Positions 22,627 through 33,999 of a stretch of DNA of 64,000 nucleotides are shown here, in pieces. Source of the stretch: Peronospora farinosa (taxonomy: Eukaryota > Oomycota > Peronosporomycetes > Peronosporales > Peronosporaceae); NCBI GenBank assembly GCA_947646735.1, contig CANTFK010000333.1, positions 124,001-188,000 on the forward strand, written 5' to 3'. A program made the position numbers and the translations under genes. Under the pieces are notes generated by a model. The model worked only from the letters and a program-made list of their open reading frames with translations. It made no database searches and was not told the origin of the DNA. Numbering within the stretch: position 1 is the first letter of the stretch; every line of letters begins with the position of its first letter.

Positions 22627-23627
22627 ATGGAGAATCAAAATCACCTCTCTGAGGCACAACGACTCGCCTTAGATAAACTATCTGCGTTCGTCGGGCCTGA
22701 TCAAATCGAGGCCCTTTTGGCCCAAGGCCCCGAGGTTCTAAATGCTCGTCTTGAGGCCTTTATGCGTTATGAGGCAACGCTCCTCGGGCAGGTCCATGAC
22801 CAGGCAGCGTCAGCCGCGCCTATACAGTACATTCCGGTACCTGAGACCGATGCAGAGCCAAAGGCTCGTCCACTTGTTCTAAGTGTCAAGACCTTCGAGG
22901 GGAAGGAGGGAGAGAACCTTCTCCTCTGGATCCGAGAAGTTGAAATGGCAATGGATGCCACCATGCTTGCATTCGATAAGCAACGAGTTGGCTTGGCCAT
23001 TTCTAAGCTCGGTGGAAGAGCTAGAGAGTGGGCTCTAACGAGCGGTGTCTCTGTAAATGCTGCATTTCCCACATGGGAGATGCTTAAAAAGCAATTAACT
23101 TGTGTGTTTGCACCGCCTAATCAGGCTTATCGTGTGCGCTCACGCTTCCTAGCTACCCGACAGGGTAAAAAGAATTGTCGGACTATGTCCAAGAGTTGAG
23201 AACTCTCATTGCTGCTATGCAGCAGGACCCACTGGCAGAGGAAGTCCGAGTAACCATTTTTATGGAGGGACTTCGCACTGGGGTCGCCAGGACGGAAGTT
23301 TTCCGTGTCCAGCCTTCAACTTTTGAGGAGGCAGTAAGCGTAGCATTTAACGCTGAATTCAATTTTAAATCTGCTCGATATGGTCTGCCCTGGTATCAAT
23401 CAAATACCTCTAATAGGGCGGAACCCATGGACCTCAGCCATGCTGAAGAAGCTGAGCTTCAAGCTGCTGAGCAGCAAGGTAGCATCCGTAGATGTTACAT
23501 GTGCGGAAGCACTAGGCATCTCCGCCCTAGCTGTCCGATGCGAAAGCAACGTTCAAATCGGCAAAGCCGAAGCCCTGCTCCTAGCCAAAAGGCGAGCACC
23601 GCAGGGGAAAATGTCGACTCCCAGTAG
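22627..23627 (+). pseudogene. gag: gag, A-family Gypsy (one frameshift)
   Basis: Capsid and nucleocapsid polyprotein that packages element RNA in the cytoplasm. The first frame runs from ATG 22627 to 23199, the second from about 23175 to 23627; a missing base near 23173 separates them. The capsid region shows [20 protein letters not shown] and the retrotransposon-gag pattern ending QGKK. The nucleocapsid carries one CCHC knuckle, CYMCGSTRHLRPSC, at 23494-23535. Together the frames span about 333 codons. Start chosen at the ATG six bases inside the open frame, which itself opens with GTG. A programmed shift cannot be excluded, but no slippery heptamer stands out. Confidence 0.88.
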
Positions 23628-23713
23628 GCGCGGGGCGCCCTACTGGGAAAGAACTAAGTTCTGTTGAATCTTTAGGAGGTAAAGGTAAACAGGGCTTAGC
23701 CCCAGGTGGTTCT

Positions 23714-26700
23714 GTGGATGCTCCCATAGAACAAAATTACAAGCCAGGCTTGTTGGTTGTGTCGGCAACCGTTAAGGGTTTTGAGAAACCCTGGTCAATT
23801 TTAATTGACTCAGGGGCGTCAGGGAATTATGTCCGACGTCGCTCCCTTGAGGGGAGTCAGCTGTATGCTGAGGCGCTGGAAGCGCAAGAGGGTGACAGTA
23901 TAACCGTACGTCTCGCGACTGGTGTACGTGTCACCGTTCCTAAAGTTCCGTTGAACTTAGGTGTGAAATTTTTAGATTTCAATAGCGTTGAACGCTGTCT
24001 TGTCCTAGATTTGGACTCGAGATATGATCTCATTCTCGGTATGGCCTGGCTGGAACGCCATGAGCCGTGGATCGATTGGAGATCCAAAACTTTAGGCGCA
24101 ACGCGCAATGTTCCTAGCGAAGCTTTGGAGAGTCATGAACCCACCTTCGCTAGAAAACAAAAGTGCTATTGGCGCGAGCCATTAACTGATTCAGTTAATG
24201 TGCTGGACATTGGAGTGTCTGAGTTGATAAACTCCGATGTCAACAATAATAGTGTCGAGCAGAGCTCAATGACACTTAGTGGAACGGCACGTACTCCGTT
24301 AAGTGATACTCATAGTAATATTGGCTGTAAATGCGATTTACTGGATGTCGGTAATGACATCGGCTCTCGTATAGAGCGAGTGAAGGTCAATGACCTTGTT
24401 AGTAAAGTCACTGGTACTAGTGACCCACTGGATGTCGGTAATGACATCGGCTCTCGTATAGAGCAAGTTAAGGTCAATGACCTTGTTAGTGATATTGGCT
24501 GTAAATGCGATACACTGGATGTCGATAATGACATCGGCTCTCGTATAGAGCAAGTTAAGGTCGATGACCTTGTTAGTGATATTGGCTGGAAATGCGATTC
24601 ACTGGATGTCGGTAATGACATCGGCTCTCGTATAGAGCGAGTGAAGGTCAATGACCTTGTTAGTGAAGTCACTGGTACTAGTGACCCACTGGGTGTCGGT
24701 AATGACATCGGCTCTCGTATAGAGCGAGTGAAGGTCAATGACCTTGTTAGTGAAGTCACTGGTACTAGTGACCCATTGGGTGTCGGTAATGACATCGGCC
24801 CTTACATAGGGCAGGTAAACGACAAGGGGTCTGTTGACCTTGGGGACGATAACATCCCAAGTACTTTGAAGAGTACGGTCTCGTCAAGGAGACGGCAGCG
24901 TCGCCAGATGGCGGCTGCGAGACACAAAGCGTCTGTTTTATCGCATAGTAATGTCAATGACCAGTTGTACTCCCTGGTCAACGGAGTGACAGGTGATGTA
25001 GATGGTGAGGTTGACCTTGAGGCCCTCCCATCATTAAATGCTCTTTTAGAGCTAGGCGAAATGTCTGTGGATGAATTTCATCAGGCCTTGAAGGCAGGTG
25101 CTCTGTCCGATATGGTGGTCATTCGACCTAACCTCGAGCTGAACTCATCCTCGCTTGTCGATGAGACAGTCCTTGAAGATACCAAAGCGGCACTAAGTGC
25201 ACGTAGTGGGGCATCTATTCTAAAGGACCCTTCAGATCCCTACTATCCTTTGGTAAAAGAATTCCAGGACGTGGTGTGTCACGATCCACCGTCGGTTCTA
25301 CCACCTGATAGGGGCGTACGTCATGAAATTGACTTGGTTCCCGGAACCAAATACTGTGTAACACGGCAGTGGCCTTTACCCAAAGAACAGTGTGACGTCA
25401 TTGACGAGTTCTTTCGTGCAAAGCACGCGGCGGGCATGGTGCGCGAGAGCAAATCTCCACACTCGACACCCACTTTCTGTGTTAAGAAACCGAATGGTAA
25501 ATGGCGTATTGTTCATGCTTATAATAAGCTCAATGCGGCCACTATACCTGCACAGACACCGATACCTAGAAAGGATGTTCTTCAGAACAATATGGTCGGT
25601 TGTACCATGTACAGTGCGCTCGACTTAGTCGATGGTTATTACCAATTGCTCATGCGAGCTAGTGATATTCCGCTTACTGCTGTTAGTACTCCGAGCGGTA
25701 TGCTCTGGGAGTGGTTAGTGATGCCCCAAGGGCTATCTAATGCTCCGGCTACGTTTAACCGTTTGGTGACGCAATTGTTTCGACCCCATCGAAGTTATGC
25801 ACAGACGTATTTTGATGACATTTTTGTCCATAGCCGAGCTGAACATGGGCGGTCAGATATTGAGAACCATATTGTTCATTTACGAGCAGTGCTCGAGTGC
25901 ATGCGCACTAATAAATTATATGCTAATGCCTCTAAGTGCATCTTCGGGGCCGAAGAAATTCCCTTTCTAGGGTGCTTCATTGGGAAGCGAGGACTACGAG
26001 CGGATCCCGCCAAAGTCAAAGCCATAGTCGATTGGCCTGTTCCACAATCTCAGAAGGACTTGCGTAAATGGCTTGGCCTTGCCAATTACTTACACAAGTA
26101 TAGCGAAAATTACGCTGATATGGCTCGGCCGTTATCCAATCTCCTTAAAAAGGATGTGGAATGGTGTTGGCATGCCGAACACGAAAATGCTTTTCAAGCA
26201 GTGAAGGCAAGCCTTCTACATGCTCCTATTTTGGCTTTGCCAGACCCTGACCGACCGTTTAGCGTCGTCTGTGACGCATCGGATTTTGCCATTGGCAGTG
26301 CTCTGTTACAATCAGATGATGAAGGCCGTAAGCGTGTAATCGCTTTTGAATCTCGCCAGCTGAAAGCTGCAGAAAAGAACTATCCAGTTCACGACAAAGA
26401 GCTACTTGCGATGAAGTATGCCCTGGTCAAATTCAGAGTTCATCTGCTGGGCTCAAAGCCTTTTGTGATCTATACCGATCATGCGTCGTTACGCACTGCG
26501 ACTCAGTCGCCGCATCTCTCGCAGAGAATGGCCAGATGGCTGTCATTCTTTGCCGAATATAACTTCGAGGTGAAATATAAGCCGGGCAAGCAAAATGCTT
26601 TGGCTGATGCGTTGTCACGCAGACCTGATTATGAGCTTGCTCATGTTACGACGTTGTCGTCTTCTATCACCGATCTCATTCGATCGGCGTATGCTAATGA

Positions 26701-27022
26701 TGATCACTGTATAGCGTTACTACATGCTCTTGGCAGTGAGGAGTTTAAAGACTCGGACATTAAATTGTCGGCACGATTGCGTGCAAGCCTCCATCGATAT
26801 TCTATCGATGAGGGGCTGTTGTACTATCGTACAGATGTAGCGGATCCTCCGCGTATTGTAGTTCCTCATGACGAGGACCTGAAGCATCGTATCCTCTATG
26901 AGGTACATGACACCGCCATCGGTGGTCATTTGGGTCGTGAAAAGACCTATGGGGCAGTATGCCAAAGTTATTGGTGGCCCAAATTATACAAATGGGTTGA
27001 GCACATATGTGCGTACGTGTGA
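23714..27022 (+). CDS. pol: pol, A-family Gypsy: protease, RT, RNase H, integrase zinc domain
   Basis: 1102 codons. The retropepsin-like protease has [11 protein letters not shown] at about residues 30-42 and [11 protein letters not shown] near 105. A linker of tandem 29-residue repeats follows (residues ~203-365). RT runs from about 530 to 760 ([16 protein letters not shown], then [14 protein letters not shown], catalytic [10 protein letters not shown]). RNase H is at about 855-980 ([46 protein letters not shown]). The integrase HHCC start ([15 protein letters not shown]) is at the end. An extra base near 26999 ends the frame; the integrase core continues in another frame. Gag lies upstream in a different frame, with 86 bp between stop and pol start. 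Confidence 0.92.
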   Translation: MDAPIEQNYKPGLLVVSATVKGFEKPWSILIDSGASGNYVRRRSLEGSQLYAEALEAQEGDSITVRLATGVRVTVPKVPLNLGVKFLDFNSVERCLVLDLDSRYDLILGMAWLERHEPWIDWRSKTLGATRNVPSEALESHEPTFARKQKCYWREPLTDSVNVLDIGVSELINSDVNNNSVEQSSMTLSGTARTPLSDTHSNIGCKCDLLDVGNDIGSRIERVKVNDLVSKVTGTSDPLDVGNDIGSRIEQVKVNDLVSDIGCKCDTLDVDNDIGSRIEQVKVDDLVSDIGWKCDSLDVGNDIGSRIERVKVNDLVSEVTGTSDPLGVGNDIGSRIERVKVNDLVSEVTGTSDPLGVGNDIGPYIGQVNDKGSVDLGDDNIPSTLKSTVSSRRRQRRQMAAARHKASVLSHSNVNDQLYSLVNGVTGDVDGEVDLEALPSLNALLELGEMSVDEFHQALKAGALSDMVVIRPNLELNSSSLVDETVLEDTKAALSARSGASILKDPSDPYYPLVKEFQDVVCHDPPSVLPPDRGVRHEIDLVPGTKYCVTRQWPLPKEQCDVIDEFFRAKHAAGMVRESKSPHSTPTFCVKKPNGKWRIVHAYNKLNAATIPAQTPIPRKDVLQNNMVGCTMYSALDLVDGYYQLLMRASDIPLTAVSTPSGMLWEWLVMPQGLSNAPATFNRLVTQLFRPHRSYAQTYFDDIFVHSRAEHGRSDIENHIVHLRAVLECMRTNKLYANASKCIFGAEEIPFLGCFIGKRGLRADPAKVKAIVDWPVPQSQKDLRKWLGLANYLHKYSENYADMARPLSNLLKKDVEWCWHAEHENAFQAVKASLLHAPILALPDPDRPFSVVCDASDFAIGSALLQSDDEGRKRVIAFESRQLKAAEKNYPVHDKELLAMKYALVKFRVHLLGSKPFVIYTDHASLRTATQSPHLSQRMARWLSFFAEYNFEVKYKPGKQNALADALSRRPDYELAHVTTLSSSITDLIRSAYANDDHCIALLHALGSEEFKDSDIKLSARLRASLHRYSIDEGLLYYRTDVADPPRIVVPHDEDLKHRILYEVHDTAIGGHLGREKTYGAVCQSYWWPKLYKWVEHICAYV
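24317..24815 (+). repeat. 87-bp tandem repeat in protease-RT linker
   Basis: Copies start at 24344, 24431, 24518, 24605, 24692 and 24779, spaced exactly 87 bp (29 codons). Each contains [14 protein letters not shown] text followed by VKVNDLV. Two alternating variants occur (SDIGCKCD and SEVTGTSDP). Confidence 0.92.
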
Positions 27023-28436
27023 AATGTGTCAGCGGGTGAAACCCTCGCCCCATTCGGCAGCGCCGCTGGCTAGTTTGCCTATTCCCACTGGGTGCTGGGA
27101 GTCCATTAGTATGGACTTTGTATTTGGCCTACCGAGAGATTCGCATGGCAATACAGGTATTGTGGTCTTTGTTGACCGTTTGAGCAAGATGGCTCACTTA
27201 GCGGCTGTGCCAGATTCGATCGATGGTGTGGGTACAGCGGAGCTGTTTATCGATCGGGTGTTTCGCCAACATGGCTTGCCAGTGGCAATTGTTTCTGATC
27301 GTGATCCTCGTTTTACGAGTAAATTTTGGAAGTCCGTCTTCCAGGTGCTGGGCACCCGTTTGGACATGTCCACGGCGGATCATCCGCAGACCGATGGTCA
27401 AACCGAACGCGTAAATCGCGTTGTTGAAGATATCCTACGCAGCGTTTGTGCTGAAACGCCTAAGCGTTGGAGCTCTATGCTCCCTGTAGTTGAGTTTGCA
27501 CTCAATAATTCCGTGCACGCCTCCACCGGCTACACTCCGTTCTATGTCAATGGTCTCACACACCCACGCGTTCCGTTAACGCTACCACCGAGTGGTTCAG
27601 GGCTTGGTGGGGGAGAGGTTGCCGATCGGCTTGCTGATGTCAGCCCTAATACTGTTAGGAAACAGGTAAATGCGTTTCTCGCAACGCGACTAAATGTCTT
27701 ACGACATGTGCAAGATGCAATGGCTGATAGTCAAGATAAACAAAAGGAATATGCAGATGCGAAAGGCAGAGGTTGTATTAATGATTATGAGGTCGGAGAC
27801 CAAGTATTACTTAATGCTAAAAACCTACCTACCAATGTAGTATCCGCTGTCTTTAAGACGAAGTTGCGTCCGCGCTTTATCGGACCCTTTAAGGCCATTT
27901 CCAAGAAAGGCACAGCGTATACGCTTAACTTGCCGCGCAAATTGCGTACACATCCTGTGTTCTATGTCGCCATGCTAAAACCTTATCGGGATCCGTCCCA
28001 AATAGACGCTAAGGCGCTCGCGCCGGGCCCATTGGCATTGTCGCGGGACGGAGCATCTGCACCAACAAGTCAAGTTGACCCTGCATTCGGGTCCGACTCT
28101 CTTCCAGGGACTCAAGCCGGGAGTTCATCGTCTGCCTCTCCTCACGAAGGATCCGCACCTCCTGAACAAGCTCGGCATGAGCTTGTTCCGATACACCGAC
28201 CTCCTCCTCCTTTGCTCGATGCGCAGGGGAACCTGCAGTTCCATGTGGAGCGTCTACTGCAGAAGCGTCGCCGCCATGGTCAAAACCAGTATCTGGTGAA
28301 ATGGCGGGGTTATCCCAAATCATGGAATTCATGGGAATTTGAGACTCCCCTTCGGCAGGATTGCCCGTACGCCGTGGACGTTTTTGAGCGTCGTGCGCAG
28401 GGTCTGTCTGTTGGCGCTGACGCTTCTCACCAGTAA
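27000..28436 (+). CDS. pol: pol continuation, A-family Gypsy: integrase core and chromodomain
   Basis: Continues pol after the one-base shift. The zinc domain ends [11 protein letters not shown]. The catalytic core shows the first Asp in SMDFVFGLP, the second in [10 protein letters not shown], and Glu in [13 protein letters not shown], all present. GPY/F-type text follows ([11 protein letters not shown]), then [12 protein letters not shown] at about 27954-27989. A low-complexity linker (~27990-28195) overlaps the antisense ORF. A chromodomain ([18 protein letters not shown]) at about 28290-28345 probably targets integration to modified chromatin, as in other chromoviruses. The open frame extends upstream to 26898 but that part is out of phase with pol. 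Confidence 0.9.
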   Translation, partial: STYVRTCEMCQRVKPSPHSAAPLASLPIPTGCWESISMDFVFGLPRDSHGNTGIVVFVDRLSKMAHLAAVPDSIDGVGTAELFIDRVFRQHGLPVAIVSDRDPRFTSKFWKSVFQVLGTRLDMSTADHPQTDGQTERVNRVVEDILRSVCAETPKRWSSMLPVVEFALNNSVHASTGYTPFYVNGLTHPRVPLTLPPSGSGLGGGEVADRLADVSPNTVRKQVNAFLATRLNVLRHVQDAMADSQDKQKEYADAKGRGCINDYEVGDQVLLNAKNLPTNVVSAVFKTKLRPRFIGPFKAISKKGTAYTLNLPRKLRTHPVFYVAMLKPYRDPSQIDAKALAPGPLALSRDGASAPTSQVDPAFGSDSLPGTQAGSSSSASPHEGSAPPEQARHELVPIHRPPPPLLDAQGNLQFHVERLLQKRRRHGQNQYLVKWRGYPKSWNSWEFETPLRQDCPYAVDVFERRAQGLSVGADASHQ

Positions 28437-29310
28437 TGGTGGGCGTGGGCGGGTTAGCGGCCTCGGGCTGTCGTGAACTCGCGGCTACAGGGGTAGCCGA
28501 AACATTGGGCTGCTGGGCAGCAGGCGCATAATGCGTTCGTTGGGATTTCAATTTCCCCCGGGCCTTCAATTTAGCGTAATCATAACGCATCTTCCGCTCA
28601 AGTCGGATATCTGCCACATCGGCGCTTGCCCGTAGGGCCCACATGCTGCTTAAACGTCGCGCATAATGCGCCCAGCGGCTGAAAGCCGTGTCTTCTTCGT
28701 CCTCGGTTTCCCCCGCGAACAGAAGGATGGGAACACCCTTCATCGGAGGAACTGGCGCACCGCGCACTTGCCTATTAAGGCGTGCCAAGTATTGGCTTTG
28801 AGTAGTGATATGGGGCTCCAGATATCGTTGTCGAAGTGCCGTGCGTGTGGCAACATCCTCAGGTGAAATGGCCTCAGGCCCAATGGTCCAACCAGAAAGG
28901 GAATGCCCAGATGCTTCCTTTAGACGTTCTTCCACCGTAGGTGGCTTGAACCTGTACTGTCGGTGGTCCTGCAGCCGCGTCATGTTCTTCGTTCGGCGCT
29001 TGGCGCCTTCCTCTTGGTCGATGGACCGCTGTTGCTGCTCGTCGAGTGGATTGGTAACCGTTACCGTTGATGATACGTCAGGCGGGTCACGTAACGCTGT
29101 TAGCGCATCTGCTGCACCACGTTCAGGGAACGGATTCGGTGCATGACGAGTGTCATCTTCACCCGTGAGGGTGGCTAAAGGGGACCCATCGGGTCCCACA
29201 AAGACGGTGTCACTTTCGTAATCAACCGCTTCGTCAAGGTCGTCCTCAATGAGGTCCCTAAGAGTGTGTGACTCACTGCCGGGAGGCGTCATGTTGTGTG
29301 CCGTGAACAA
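28009..29310 (-). CDS. Antisense accessory ORF of A-family Gypsy, unknown function
   Basis: A 433-codon uninterrupted frame on the opposite strand. It starts 93 bp inside the 3' LTR and overlaps the last ~430 bp of pol (linker plus chromodomain) tail to tail. Visible parts: acidic N-terminus (IEDDLDEAVDYESD), a basic/aromatic middle (HYARRLSSMWALRAS, then KMRYDYAKLKARGKLKSQR), a nuclear-signal-like KRPRR patch, and a C-terminal coiled coil of about 50 residues ([13 protein letters not shown], then [16 protein letters not shown]). I recognise no family. Its length without stops, ordinary composition and coiled coil argue for a real protein. Transcription would need a promoter reading leftward out of the 3' LTR. 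Related remnants sit at the same place in other copies. Confidence 0.6.
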   Translation of the reverse strand: MFTAHNMTPPGSESHTLRDLIEDDLDEAVDYESDTVFVGPDGSPLATLTGEDDTRHAPNPFPERGAADALTALRDPPDVSSTVTVTNPLDEQQQRSIDQEEGAKRRTKNMTRLQDHRQYRFKPPTVEERLKEASGHSLSGWTIGPEAISPEDVATRTALRQRYLEPHITTQSQYLARLNRQVRGAPVPPMKGVPILLFAGETEDEEDTAFSRWAHYARRLSSMWALRASADVADIRLERKMRYDYAKLKARGKLKSQRTHYAPAAQQPNVSATPVAASSRQPEAANPPTPTITGEKRQRQQTDPAHDAQKRPRRTGNPAEGESQIPMNSMIWDNPAISPDTGFDHGGDASAVDAPHGTAGSPAHRAKEEEVGVSEQAHAELVQEVRILREERQTMNSRLESLEESRTRMQGQLDLLVQMLRPATMPMGPARAP

Positions 29311-29390
29311 ACCGTGAGGTTTTAAAAGTTCGCTAAAGCACTACCTCTATGAGGAAAGATGTCGAGTGACATTCTATGGGAACGTCAGTC

Positions 29391-29403
29391 TGGTGGGGGA
29401 GGG
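29391..29403 (+). other. 3' polypurine tract, A-family Gypsy
   Basis: TGGTGGGGGAGGG directly before TGTAAC of the 3' LTR; plus-strand priming site. An almost identical tract occurs at 27606-27616 inside pol. Confidence 0.85.
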
Positions 29404-30041
29404 TGTAACGGGGTTACACGACGGTTGTAACGTCTTTCCGAGAGTTTACGCTTAAACTCTCCTTTGTATTGCATATAATGCATTATTATACTTCTCGTTA
29501 GAGAGGTATTAAGTATGAGCGTTAAGATACGGTATTCGGTAATACCGTATCTTACTGATTAGGATTCGATAAATCGATAACGCTCCATTAAGTACATCAT
29601 ACACAGATGTTAAGACGATACGTCGTTCAATAGCAAAGTCTGCATATAATAACTACTATTATAGTAATTAATCTAGTGTAGTGTACTTAAAGTAGGACTA
29701 TTCATAATATCTTAAAGCATAAATAAAATCAGTTCTCCTTTTGAGTTTAAGACCACAAGTCGTTCTGACTTGTTCTCTTGTGCACTTCGTGCGTTGGTTC
29801 TCTGAACCCTAAGCTTCTAGCTTGCTCTTGCACTCTGTGCGTTGGTTCTCTGAACCTTAAGCTTATTGCTTGCTGACTAAGAGTCCCTCCTACTTCCTTA
29901 GAAGAGGGTGACTTTAACGTCGAATACTTAGTTCCTTAGAACTAAGTGGCTTTTAGCCTTAACTCTATTTAGTTCTCTCGAACTAAGAGGCTTCCAGCCG
30001 AAAGTCTTCCTCTGGCTAAAGAGCTGTGCAGCTCCGCTACA
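29404..30041 (+). repeat. 3' LTR, A-family Gypsy
   Basis: 638 bp, TGTAACGGGGTTACACGACG to GCTCCGCTACA. Near-identical to 21926-22566; the clearest differences cluster near 29870-29925. Confidence 0.95.
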
Positions 30042-31062
30042 CTACGTGTCAACACCTACGTAAAGCGACCTGATATTTAAAGGAAAGTGATACATTTAAT
30101 CACTGTCAGCGTAAAATTTGTGCACCTATCCGTCGGAAAGACGGGTCAACACCATTACTTATTTGCATTAACGTAAGCACATTTTCACCATTGTTATATC
30201 AATTAGGAATTTTTTAGGAGGTATACCAATCTATTTTGTCGGACATCCATCTATAGAAATGGATATCATGACTGAAATTTGTAAGGTAATTTTATATAAT
30301 TACTACGTCCATCATGCTATAATAATGAACAGAAATTTTTACGGAACGCGTGTACACATTAAGCTTAAGACCCATAACTTTACAGTGTCAACCGGATATT
30401 CTAAAAAACAGGAAATGGGTACGAACATTTATAGGCACCATGTCCGTCGGAACGACGGGTGAACACCCTGAATGGTACAATATGCTATCAGCGTAGAGTT
30501 CGCCGTCATTTCCGTCAGAGCGACAGGCACACACCCTAGCAGCGTCGACTTCGCGCAGCGCTCCATCGAAACAACGTGATATAAAATCAATAAAGAAACG
30601 AATTTAGTATTTTCGTAGACTTCGCGTACTAAATTCGCGTAAATGACAGGTAAACACCCTAGCAAATCGCTGCGTTTAAGATGCCTATATATGCAACTTT
30701 GTACCGTTGGAGCGACGGGTGATCAAATGAAAAATTGACGAATTGAGGGGTACACATTGATTTTCGTATCCATCTTTACCCTAAGTCAATCTAATTATCT
30801 TACATAAAATGATGGGTTTACAGGTCAAAAGGTAGACCATGTTTGTTGAAACGACGGTTGAACACCCCAACTTTCGAAACGACAGGTATACATTGACCTT
30901 CATACACATTACCTCTTAGAAATAATCAATCACCTATGTCAATATACGATCAGCGTCAAATTTGTGCACCTATCAGTCGAAACGACTGGAACACCCCTCC
31001 TATACATGTATTAATAATGGCATTAAAACCATGTCCGTCGGAACGACGGGTAGATACCCTCG
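30042..31062 (+). mobile_element. Helitron-like unit H3, right part
   Basis: Begins CTACGTGTCAACACC and follows the right half of an H2-type unit (H2 from 19966), not the point where the left part stopped. Ends with perfect hairpin and CTCG. Confidence 0.7.
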
Positions 31063-32033
31063 TCTATATAATAAAAGAATACTGTCTGTCCGTTTGATCC
31101 TTTTCCGGCATTCGGATTGGCTATTTTTGCATTATTCGCTAATTTTGGATTGGCTGACTATGCCTTTTTGGCTCATTTTGCAATGGCTGACTTTGCATGT
31201 TGCACTATTACTCCGTCGGAACGACGAATACAAATTGACCTTTGGAACGACAAATATACTGTGCTCTTCTTACACATTGACTATCACCTATATTTATTTA
31301 CTTAAGTAAACTGGATATATAATGAGGTATAGCATGACTGAAATAATATTGTAAGATGTAAAGAAGACCAATAGATGTGGGTCAAAGTTTAAGGTTTTGC
31401 AAGATATCTGTAGGACATCTAATAAGACAGGTAGACATTGACCAGTGTCGACATGTACACCTTAACTTTCAGACACCTTGACTTTATTATACATTGACTT
31501 CATAGGTAGCAATCACCTGATTTAACCAAATATATATAAGTAAAATGATAGGTCAATATACTATCCACGTAGAATTCGCGCACCTATTTGTCGGAACGAC
31601 GGGCACCATCCACAAGCTGCATACAGGTTCAAGTAGCAGCACAACAGCTAATTGATACACCGACTTTCATTCCTTTATACAGTATAAAATATTTATATTT
31701 AAATTGCGCGCACTTGGTCTGTCGAATCTAAGGGTACATATTCCTTGCGAAGCGCTACGTTTAATATGTTTCTATACTTTTAGCGTCAACTTCGCACGAA
31801 TGGCCGTCGGTACGACGGGTGAACTATTAGCAATTTGTCAGCATGACGGTGGAACACACTAACAGACATAGGCTGATGGAACCATGATGATATCATCCAT
31901 CGATTCACCGGGTACAGGCATCATTTAAAAATAAATGACTGTATATTAACGCGTTATAGAAATTCGCTAATGGGTACCCGATGGAACGAAGGGTTTACAT
32001 TGGCCTGAGTACTGACTTTGGTAAATACCCTAG
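31063..32033 (+). mobile_element. Helitron-like unit H4 (short)
   Basis: 971 bp from TCTATATAATAAAAG to CTAG, the shortest complete unit. The terminal hairpin is degraded (GGTAAATACCCTAG without a perfect stem). Internal hairpin copies remain, for example at 31201-31217 and 31802-31818. Confidence 0.65.
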
Positions 32034-33696
32034 TCTATATAATAAAAGAATATTGTATGTCCGTTTGATCCTTTTCCGGCATTCGGATTGGCTATTTTTG
32101 CATTATTCGCTCATTTTGGATTGGCTGATTATGCATTTTTGGCTCATAACGTATTGGCAGAGTTTGCATATTGCACTATTACTACAGTTGCAGATATCCA
32201 TATTATAGAATTAATGTGTCGTGCTTCTATCTATAACATTAATTTACAAAACAATGGCACACATACGTGTTCATATCCATCACTACATATTGCAATATCA
32301 AACGCAGCTTTTTTAGATTATAAAATGAGACACATTTCTAATTTTTCTTTATCAAAACACGGGTTCAGTCCTTAACAGCTCAGTCCTCAAATACACTTTA
32401 TACCTTGGCATTGGCAAAATCAAGCGTTGTCATCCAGTTGAATTGGAATCAGTTACAATAAGTAAAATGACCCATCTGTATTGTGTCTTACTTATTTAGA
32501 TTCCTAGATCAACCAGATGTTGTAAAGTAAAAAGATGGGTACGAATGTCAAAAGCAGGCTTCACGCACCGTGTCCGTCGGAACGACGGGTACAAATTGAC
32601 CTTTGGAACGACAGGTACACTTTGCTCTTCTTACACATTGACTATCAACTATATTAATTTACTTATTTAAACTGGATATATAATAAGGTAAAATGGTGGG
32701 CCAATATGCTATCAGCGTAAAATTTGCGCACCCATATGTCGGAACGACGGATTAAGATCCTAGACCTCAGTATCAAAAAGCTGCATATAATTTGAAAATA
32801 GCATGAAAAAAGCTGACTGACACACCAACATTCGATCCTTTTCATGTCATTAATTTTATATTTATGGTCCGCTCGGACCTTTCCGTCGCAGCGATGGCTG
32901 AACACAACTACTTATTTGCATTAACGTAAGCAGATTTCCATCACTTATATTTTTAATTAGTAATATATATCAGGTTTAGCGATAAACTCTGTCGGACTTC
33001 CATCTATAGGAGTGGGTTGTTGACTGAAATTTGTACAGTAAAATCGATATGAAAACTCCGTCCATCATGCTATGTAAATAGACAGAATAGAATCGGAACG
33101 ACGGGTACATATTGAATTTCATATCCATCACTTTACTGAGTCAACCGGATATACTAAGGTAAGCAGATGGGTGCGAACTTTTACAGGCAGATTTTACACA
33201 CCGTTTCCGTCGGAACGACGGGTGAGCATCCCTATGTTAAGATATATGGTGGGCCATGGTACTATCAGCGTTGAATCGCGCCCCTATCCGACGGAACAAA
33301 TGGGCACTACCAAAAGCTGCACACAGGCAAAAAGTTGTATTAAGAATTATTGATAGACATAGAATAAATTACATACGGTCCTGTATACATAATTACATCT
33401 GTCTATTCGGTCGGCACGCTACTATCCGTCGGAACGACGAGTGCACATTGAACCTCATACCCATTACTTTACCTTAACATCGTAAGGTAAAATGTTGGAT
33501 TCGAAGGTCAAAAGGCAAACTTTAGTCACCATGTCCGTTAAAACGACGAGTACACATTGACCTTTATATCATCATTTTAATGTAGTCAACCAAAATGGTA
33601 AAACGATGATATAAAGGTCAGTATATTACCAGCGTCGACTTGCGCACCATATCCGCTGGAATGACGGGTATTCATCCTAGCAAATTGAGGCGTTTA
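32034..33696 (+). mobile_element. Helitron-like unit H5, left part
   Basis: Starts TCTATATAATAAAAG and is interrupted at GCGTTTA by the Copia element. With the right part (38378-38685) the unit is 1971 bp. Confidence 0.7.
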
Positions 33697-33956
33697 TGTT
33701 GATATTTCACCGCTGAATGCATGTTGGACAGGCGAATGGCGTTATATGATATCATATTCGTATCCTGACGTTTCAGGATACGGATATGATAAAGGCCAAT
33801 ACCTGAAAGGACATGAAGATATTAACGGACATATCTAGATGACGTCAGTAACAAAGATCTGACGAGGAAAGGCTTAGATGTAGCTCAAGGTAGTGAACTA
33901 AGGACCAAATATATTTACTTCACAATTTGCCTTCTTCTACATATATCAATTCAACA
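33697..33956 (+). repeat. 5' LTR of Copia
   Basis: TGTTGATATTTCACC to ATTCAACA. Contains a 19-bp-stem hairpin at 33750-33791. Confidence 0.95.
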
Positions 33957-33999
33957 GGTTAACAGCCGCAAGACGCTCAAGAACAACTTCGCCGCTCCC

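Larger units (their letters stand above)
21926..30041 (+). mobile_element. Near-complete A-family Ty3/Gypsy chromovirus-type element
   Basis: 8116 bp: 5' LTR, primer-binding site, gag, pol (protease, RT, RNase H, integrase, chromodomain), an antisense ORF, polypurine tract and 3' LTR. The LTRs are 641 and 638 bp and differ at only a small number of positions, so insertion was recent. Two single-base frame disruptions (one in gag at about 23175, one in integrase at about 27000) make this copy defective. The left flank TATTC and right flank CTACG do not match, so there is no target-site duplication. Confidence 0.95.
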
